From: Toxorhynchites rutilus septentrionalis
Lineage: Eukaryota; Arthropoda; Insecta; Diptera; Culicidae
Assembly (NCBI RefSeq): GCF_029784135.1
Contig: NC_073745.1
Span: forward strand, 111,900,716 to 111,964,715
Direction of reading: 5' to 3'
DNA: 64,000 nt
Position numbers and translations under genes: made by a program
Part shown: piece by piece, positions 58,362 through 64,000 of the stretch
Layout of the letters: each line of letters starts with the position of its first letter
Numbering within the stretch: the stretch's first letter is position 1
The notes under the pieces: model-generated
What the model saw: only the letters and a program-made list of their open reading frames with translations
The model's database searches: none
What the model was told of the DNA's origin: nothing

Positions 58362-59635
58362 AAGGGTGTGTCACATCAAATTGCATCACGGAAAAAACGC
58401 TGTAGAAATTCGCCCAGTAGACCGATCCTTTTGAAAATTTTAGACAGTAAAATAAAAACTATTAAACAACTTTTGGCATTTTCTTTTTATTCATACTTCG
58501 AGCCCAAGCCCGTATGCTCGCACCTTCCTCTTTACCCCGTCCATAAGGTTCTGTACAACGTCAGGTTGTAGTTTTTTTTTTAACAGAAATCCATTTTCTC
58601 TTGAAGTCCGCCTCCGATTTGACAACTTTTGGGTTCTTCCGGAGGGCCTGCTTCATAATCGCCCAATATTTCTCTTTGGGCAAAGCTCCGGCGCGTTGGG
58701 CGGGTTCATTTCCTTTGGCACGAAGGTGACCCCGTTGGCTTCGTACCACTCCAACATGTCTTTTGAATAGTGGCACGAAGCGAGATCCGGCCAGAAGATG
58801 GTCGGGCCCTCGTGCTGCTTCAATAGTGGTAGTAAGCGCTTCTGTAGGCACTCCTTAAGGTAAACCTGCCCGTTTGCCGTGCCGGTCATCACGAAGGGGG
58901 CGCTCCGCTTTCCGCAAGAGCAGATCGCTTGCCACACCATGTACTTTTTGGCAAACTTGGATAGTTTCTGCTTGCGAATCTCCTCCGGAACGCTGAATTT
59001 GTCCTCTGCGAAGAAGAACAACAGGCCCGGCAGCTGACGAAAGTCCGCTTTGACGTAGGTTTCGTCGTCCATTACCAGGCAATGCGGCTTCGTCAGCATT
59101 TCAGTGTACAGCTTCCGGGCTCGCGTCTTCCCCACCATGTTTTGCCTTTCGTCGCGGTTAGGAGCCTTCTGAACCTTGTATGTACGCAGGCCCTCCCGCT
59201 GCTTGGTCCGCTGGACGAATGAACTTGACAAATTCAGCTTATTGGCGACATCCCGGACCGAACTTCTCGGATCACGTCTAAACTGCTTAACTACGCGCTT
59301 GTGATCTTTTTCACTGACGGAGCATCCATTTTTGCCGTTCTTCACCTTCCGGTCGATGGTTAGGTTCTCGAAGTATCGTTTTAGTACTCTGCTGACCGTG
59401 GATTGGACGATTCCCAGCATCTTACCGATGTCCCGATGTGTGCGCAGGATTAATTCACGACGCTCTTTTTCGTTCGACGACATTTTCCCAAATTTACGAA
59501 AAATTGACAGTGAAGCATGGCCAACGTGATCTATACACTCTTATCTGATTATAAGCAAAAGCTGAATATATAATTCCTAAAAATAAAATTTCTACAGCGT
59601 TTTTTCCGTGATGCAATTTGATGTGACACACCCTT
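58362..59635 (-). mobile_element. Tc1/mariner DD37E transposon (1,274 bp), nearly intact
   Basis: Perfect 49-bp terminal inverted repeats (58362-58410 and 59587-59635) begin AAGGGTGTGTCACATCAAAT. TA is duplicated at 58360-58361 and 59636-59637. The uninterrupted paralogous site is seen at 56653-56662. Identical terminal repeats suggest recent insertion. Confidence 0.93.
58561..59483 (-). pseudogene. DD37E (ITm) transposase with one frameshift
   Basis: From MSSNEKERRELILRTHRDIG (59483). An N-terminal helix-turn-helix pair (VQSTVSRVLKRYF; SVRDVANKLNLSSSFVQR) is followed by the catalytic core: LVMDDETYVKADF (first Asp), FWPDLASCHYSKDM (second Asp), and PELCPK-EKYW (Glu). 37 residues separate the second Asp from the Glu, the DD37E signature of the group known from mosquitoes. 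A single missing base near 58700 shifts the frame between PELCP and EKYW; the rest (AIMKQALRKNPKVVKSEADF) continues to about 58561. Length, about 305 residues with the shift bridged, is near usual. Otherwise undamaged, so the defect is recent or an assembly error. Confidence 0.93.
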
Positions 59636-60173
59636 TAGAACTACGCAATTATATTATGCAATCCACTTGTTTACCACGGAATTTCACAGGTACATCGATT
59701 TTGAAGTCTGTGTTGGGGGAAACCGTAAATTGGGTCAATCAAAACGAGGCAGTTAGGTCGATAACGCTTGACATTTTACAGTTATTCAATTGTTCATCTC
59801 ATGAAAAATAACGTTTTATTAATTGTGATAGACGCGTAGAAATATTTCCTATCAATTGATGCAAACATCTTTCCGTTCTGTTAAGAGATGTTATAGTTAT
59901 AAGTATTCGAAATACGGGTAGACTTAGCACACAAATCGGCAGAACAAATGTATGAGAAAAAGGAAGTTCTTCCAGTTTTCATAAATTTAAACCGTTTAGA
60001 GATTAGCGAATTGTTATCAAACAAATCTTAGAAAACTTCCGATTCGATTTGTATGTAAATCATGAGAATTCGTTCACAGTGAAAAAAGTTATTAACGTTA
60101 ACTTTATTTCATAAAAACGTGACCTGTTTTCTGATTTGGCACCCTTCCTGAAAGACGTAGTTCTACGTCAAAA

Positions 60174-60399
60174 AACCTGACAGTCCCCACCGCGAATCGT
60201 CATTATGATACACGACAAGCACAACACTTATAACGAAACCGAGCAACATCTAGCATTGATCAACAGCGTTTTTTAAGGACCGTCGCAATTCAATACTTTA
60301 GTCTCGCATATCAAATCGATAACCAGTACAAGTGTGTTTAGAGCAAAGCTGCGATTGCATCTGAAGACGAAAATTAACTCTTGTTTTTTATTGATTCGT
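60174..60399. other. No gene recognised
   Basis: Short unique spacer between the GACGTAG-family element and the non-LTR tail. Confidence 0.4.
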
Positions 60400-61090
60400 T
60401 TATTTTTACAGGCTCAGTTACTTAAGTTTAAAGGAGCCGAATTCTTAAATATAATTTTAAAACTATATATATATATATAAACAATTTTCTTACATCTATG
60501 GTTAGTAAGGTGGAAAACCGATTACTCGCGGTGTACTCGAGTTTAGGAGGGTGACATATTTTTAGGAGAAGGATGGGATATAAGGAAATTGTAACAATGT
60601 TGATGAACACTCATTTCATAAATCTATTCGTATATCTATAGTGTATTTACATTTCAACTTATTCTACTATTTATAGCAAGGGGACGAATTACCCGCAAAG
60701 GAAGGAAAGGAGGGTATAAGGATGTAGGGACAATCACACACGAAGATCTATAGCTTTAAGGAAAACATATATATGGGACATGTAATCAAGGTCTAACCGA
60801 GCCAACACATCTCTCACCGGCACATTGGGCTGTCTTTCTCGTGCCCGAAGGGAGTTTTCTAAATTCGATCTGGCGACCAGATACACTTCGCACGACCAAA
60901 CAATGTGCTCGATGTAGTGATAACCTTGGCCACAAACGCAGAGATTGCTGCTGGCAAGATTGAAACGAAAGAGTAGTGCATCTAACGAACAGTGATTGGA
61001 CATGAGTCGGGAGAAGGTGCGGATAAAGTCCCGAATCAAGTCTAGACTTTTGAACCACGGTTTGAGGCTAACCTTAGGGATAATCGAGTG
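60400..61090 (-). pseudogene. Non-LTR retrotransposon C-terminal fragment (post-RNase H zinc finger)
   Basis: The minus-strand frame 61039-60734 reads IRDFIRTFSRLMSNHCSLDA, then SNLCVCGQGYHYIEHIVWSC and RQPNVPVRDVLARLDL. The C-x-C-G-x5-H-x3-H...C pattern is the zinc-knuckle tail found after RNase H in I/LOA-type insect elements. The upstream protein is missing, so it is a 5'-truncated copy. The AT microsatellite near 60465 lies in the 3' UTR. Confidence 0.75.
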
Positions 61091-64000
61091 AAACCACCAT
61101 CTAACATAGATGTTTCAAAATATAAATGTAGACAGACTGACAGACAGACATAAATGTAGATAGACAGACAGTGTTATCTCTCCTTTTTTTCGTAATAATG
61201 ATTAGTTTATCTGTGCACTCTTTTTGGATCCCTTATTTATTAATTACATTTCACTGGGACCCAACAATATCAATTGTTATGTTTTGTATCTAACCTCTAA
61301 GCGTTGTAGTTTCCTGTGAAAAAAATGAGATCAACTCTAGGAAGCTCGAGTATGAGCTCCTTAGAGATGGGGGTGAGAGGAGGGTAACAAAAAGTCTAGA
61401 CAGATCAGTAAACAAAAATGCTTAATCAACCAATAGCAAAAAATCCACAAAGTTTGAGTGAATTACAAATGACCCTGAGGAGTAATATTTGGGGTTGAAT
61501 TGTAGATAAATTTTGTGAAAATATTTCTCCATCCACCCATTTTTATACAAGCGACTTCTCAAGCCGTGTTACAAAATTGTGCAAGCAAACAACCCCGAGC
61601 ACACCAAGTTGCTCATTGAAGGCACGTATCCGTACTCGAAAAGCTAAAATTATTTATGAATCTCTTACAACATAAACTATTTCCGCCCCAGTGCCCAGAA
61701 AATTGTTGCCGCTTGCGCAGCGCCGCGATACCATCTGTAATTCATTAAAATTCGCCTCATTTCGCACACATCTCCGACAGAATTTGCTACCGCCTGGCGG
61801 CACGATACGCAAATTCTGCATCTGGGTCGGAGCCGCCAAGGTGTACCATTGGTTCTTTTCCCCGAAAAAAAACGAAACAGAAAGACACCGCTCCCTGCAC
61901 AAATATCCAACTCGGGCGCAAAGTATTACTCCAAAGGGCTCATAAATACAAAGCTCAAAAGTCCTTGGGCAAATGATTTTGGCAGGCGGCGTGTACATAC
62001 ATACATACATATGCGGCGAGGACAATTTGCAAAATATCATGATTCGAGCCGCACAGAAAGACAATCTTGGAAAACGTGCTCCCCCCGGAAAGGGGATGAT
62101 AAGGGGTTCGGAGCGGCAGATTGCAACTGATGAATCCGATTGGAGGAAATGTTAAAATTTTTAATAAAGTCATTTATCAAGCTGAGCAGTCCGAACTCCG
62201 GCAGTTGCTGTTTTTTTTATTATTTATTCCTCGGGTACCGAAAACTGTCGATTTGGTCACGGTTGTGGAATGACCCAGGGCGCAACAAACAGCAAGTCGA
62301 AGATGCTCTACTTAAATTTTGAATTTATGTATTATTTTTTATTTCATTTGTGCGGTTCGCATCCTGCCTCCTCATCGCCCCAAGGAGTTGGTGATGAACC
62401 TCTCTCAAATCGATAGAACTAAACCTGAGGTCTCGGCGGTCGGACCCTGCTCCGAATTAAAAGATTGCTATTATTCATCTCACTGAGGCGATTGCAGATG
62501 CAAAGAGGAGGTGATTTTACTGTTAGCTCACGGTGAATTCTTAATGATCCCAACTGCAGTTCAATCGGGAATTACAGGCGAATTCCTTTGTGGTCGTACA
62601 TTAGTCTCAAATTATTTATTTTTATCTGGGAGGACTCCTTTATTCGGCTTGCGACGGTAGCCACGAAAAGGTTCGAAGAGCGTGAAAAGTTGCAAGATGT
62701 TGATTTTAATTAAGACTGACGGATCACATCAATCTCCTCAGCGTCTTTTTTTTCCTCACCAGCAGTCGATGCGCGAAAGTCGAAAGATCAATGATCCCTT
62801 TTTGGCAGCAGGAATGCACCTCAATCCACTTCAATCTGACTGACAAGTGGCGGTCAGCGATGATCAATGGGATTTGTGTTTTCACAAAACGCGCCAAAGG
62901 AAGGATGTGGGAATTTAAGTGCCATTGACGTGCAGAGAAATGAGATCGAATTGTTGCAAGGCTTGGAATGCAAGTGCGTCAGGAAAACAGCTCAAAACAG
63001 CTGCTCTTTTCTTCAGTGCAGATAATTGAAATTGCATTGAGACTGTATTATTTTAAAACAAATTTAAAATTTAATTTCCAACAACATCCATTATGCGGAG
63101 AAAAAATTGAAATTCCTCGCACTAATCCAATTTGTAATATCAATCACAATTACAACGAAAGGCTACCTCCCATGGGGACATCGAGTCGTTACTGCGTCGC
63201 ACATTCCCGTCCACAAATTACGATGCAGCCCTATTCTGAGCTGCATGCGCCCAGCCTCAGCGCATCAGCGCATCAGCGCAAACAACCAACCGACCGACCT
63301 GACAAATGCGCATCATTGATAGCGAGTGCTGGTCATGAATACTAATCAGTTCCGAGACCGAGATCTTTGTTGTTCTTACAACTTCGTGGTGAGCTCGGGG
63401 GTAACTCGAGGGGTACCTGTTGCAGTGGGTATGATTACTTTTTGTTCACCCAATTCAGTCTGGAGCCAGAGCGCAACTAGCGGTGCCAAGATTTCTCGAC
63501 AAATAGTGACAGTTTGCAGCAGACTGCATATTTTGTTTTTGCCAGTCCAAACATCTAGCTAACCGAGGGGACAAGCACCTGCAGCACAGGACCAAATCAG
63601 CTGTATGTACTCGTATGTGGTCTAGCTGGTAAATATTTATCGAGCGACTATTTTTGGTCGATACACGCGCGCCCATTTCGAACTGGCCACCGGTTTGCAG
63701 ATGGCATAGGGAGCACCGATTATGCGGTCCCTTTGGTTGCAAGCCTACGGCAGCAACCTCGGTTCGCTAGCCCGATCTTAGCGCTCAATGTAATCAAATG
63801 GTGACGATCAGAGGGCATGGCTCGGAATTGGTGCGCTCAGCATCTGCTGTGGTCGATATGGCGACAGCGCGTGATACAAACCCCGCCGGGGAGGTTTATT
63901 AACATGAACGGTTGCATTTTGCGCCTACCAAAAACGTTCGCAAATTTATTCCTATTTTCAACGCTACAACGCAATCAGTGTTGCCGGCTGGGCAGATATC
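61091..64000. other. Unique block without recognised genes
   Basis: Few repeats (a GACAGACAGA tract near 61137-61170). From 61640 the sequence is GC-richer and free of transposon motifs. Overlapping frames on both strands (61654-62130, 62968-63345, 63455-63742) have no domains. It may hold promoter, 5' UTR or enhancer DNA of the knirps-family gene, to judge only from position and lack of repeats. Confidence 0.4.

Larger units (their letters stand above)
58322..60173 (-). mobile_element. GACGTAG-family element (copy 6), split by a DD37E transposon
   Basis: Hairpin at 58325-58345 with arms GGTTGTATC and GATACGACC around TAG. The inverted motif CGACGTA is cut at 58361 and resumes as TAGAACTACG at 59636. 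The 5' palindrome GACGTAGTTCTACGTC lies near 60153-60168, before an A run. Without the transposon it is about 0.58 kb and close to copy 5 in layout. Confidence 0.78.

Noticed and set aside
61654..62130. Overlapping long frames on both strands
   Set aside because: Mutually overlapping frames without domains in a GC-richer block; no splice or start context favours one.
1..64000. Endogenous viral sequences
   Set aside because: No viral polymerase, capsid or glycoprotein motif was recognised in any frame; the reverse transcriptase pieces are of non-LTR type.

Overview
This window reads as non-coding, transposon-choked DNA from a large insect genome, most likely a culicine-type mosquito. The evidence is one nuclear-receptor exon of the insect knirps family, a DD37E Tc1/mariner element (a class known from mosquitoes), a THAP-domain P element, Jockey-like non-LTR fragments, Helitrons ending in CTAG, and many short inverted-repeat elements, all embedded in AT-rich sequence. 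Only one exon of a plausible host protein gene is convincing: a 26-codon first coding exon of a kni/knrl/eg gene on the minus strand (43210-43287), with a splice acceptor directly before its ATG and a GTGAGT donor after its last codon. No exon for the second zinc finger is visible to its left, so the first coding intron appears to exceed 43 kb. Most of the window would then be intron (1-43209) and 5' UTR, promoter or upstream sequence (43288-64000).

Layout. 1-1330: no gene. 1340-5330: a mariner-type transposase (minus) split by a TA-flanked MITE and by a foldback element with minisatellite arms. 5450-9640: broken Jockey-type reverse transcriptase pieces and an irritans-like mariner relic. 10363-10717: a SINE whose head is duplicated in inverted orientation inside its target-site duplication. 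11476-12062: a 132/142-bp direct repeat, possibly a miniature LTR element. 12840-15110: unique sequence. 15112-19015: foldback and palindromic elements with nested insertions. 20900-22463: Helitrons and other repeats. 22470-25500: unique. 25530-28735: palindromes, a repeat-rich element and a Helitron. 30164-31171: a TTAA-flanked inverted-repeat element. 31283-41643: a three-level nest (element > P element > two further elements, one carrying histone H2A relics). 41650-44037: unique, with the knirps-family exon. 44038-51480: Helitron, foldback pieces and an H3-relic element. 51720-54330: unique. 54340-61090: inverted repeats, two more elements of the same family, a nearly intact DD37E transposon and a non-LTR tail. 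61090-64000: unique.

The most interesting pattern is one interspersed family, seen about nine or ten times. One end is the palindrome GACGTAGNNCTACGTC or a variant. The other end has an inverted copy of that motif followed by a hairpin of two 9-nt arms (GGTTRTRTC type / GAYAYAACC type) around a 3-nt loop, then a junction with a T run. This asymmetric layout resembles that described for Helentrons/HINEs (rolling-circle elements). Three members carry histone-locus fragments (two H2A copies, one H3, and six histone mRNA 3' stem-loops on both strands). The classification is inference; the motifs are read directly from the sequence.
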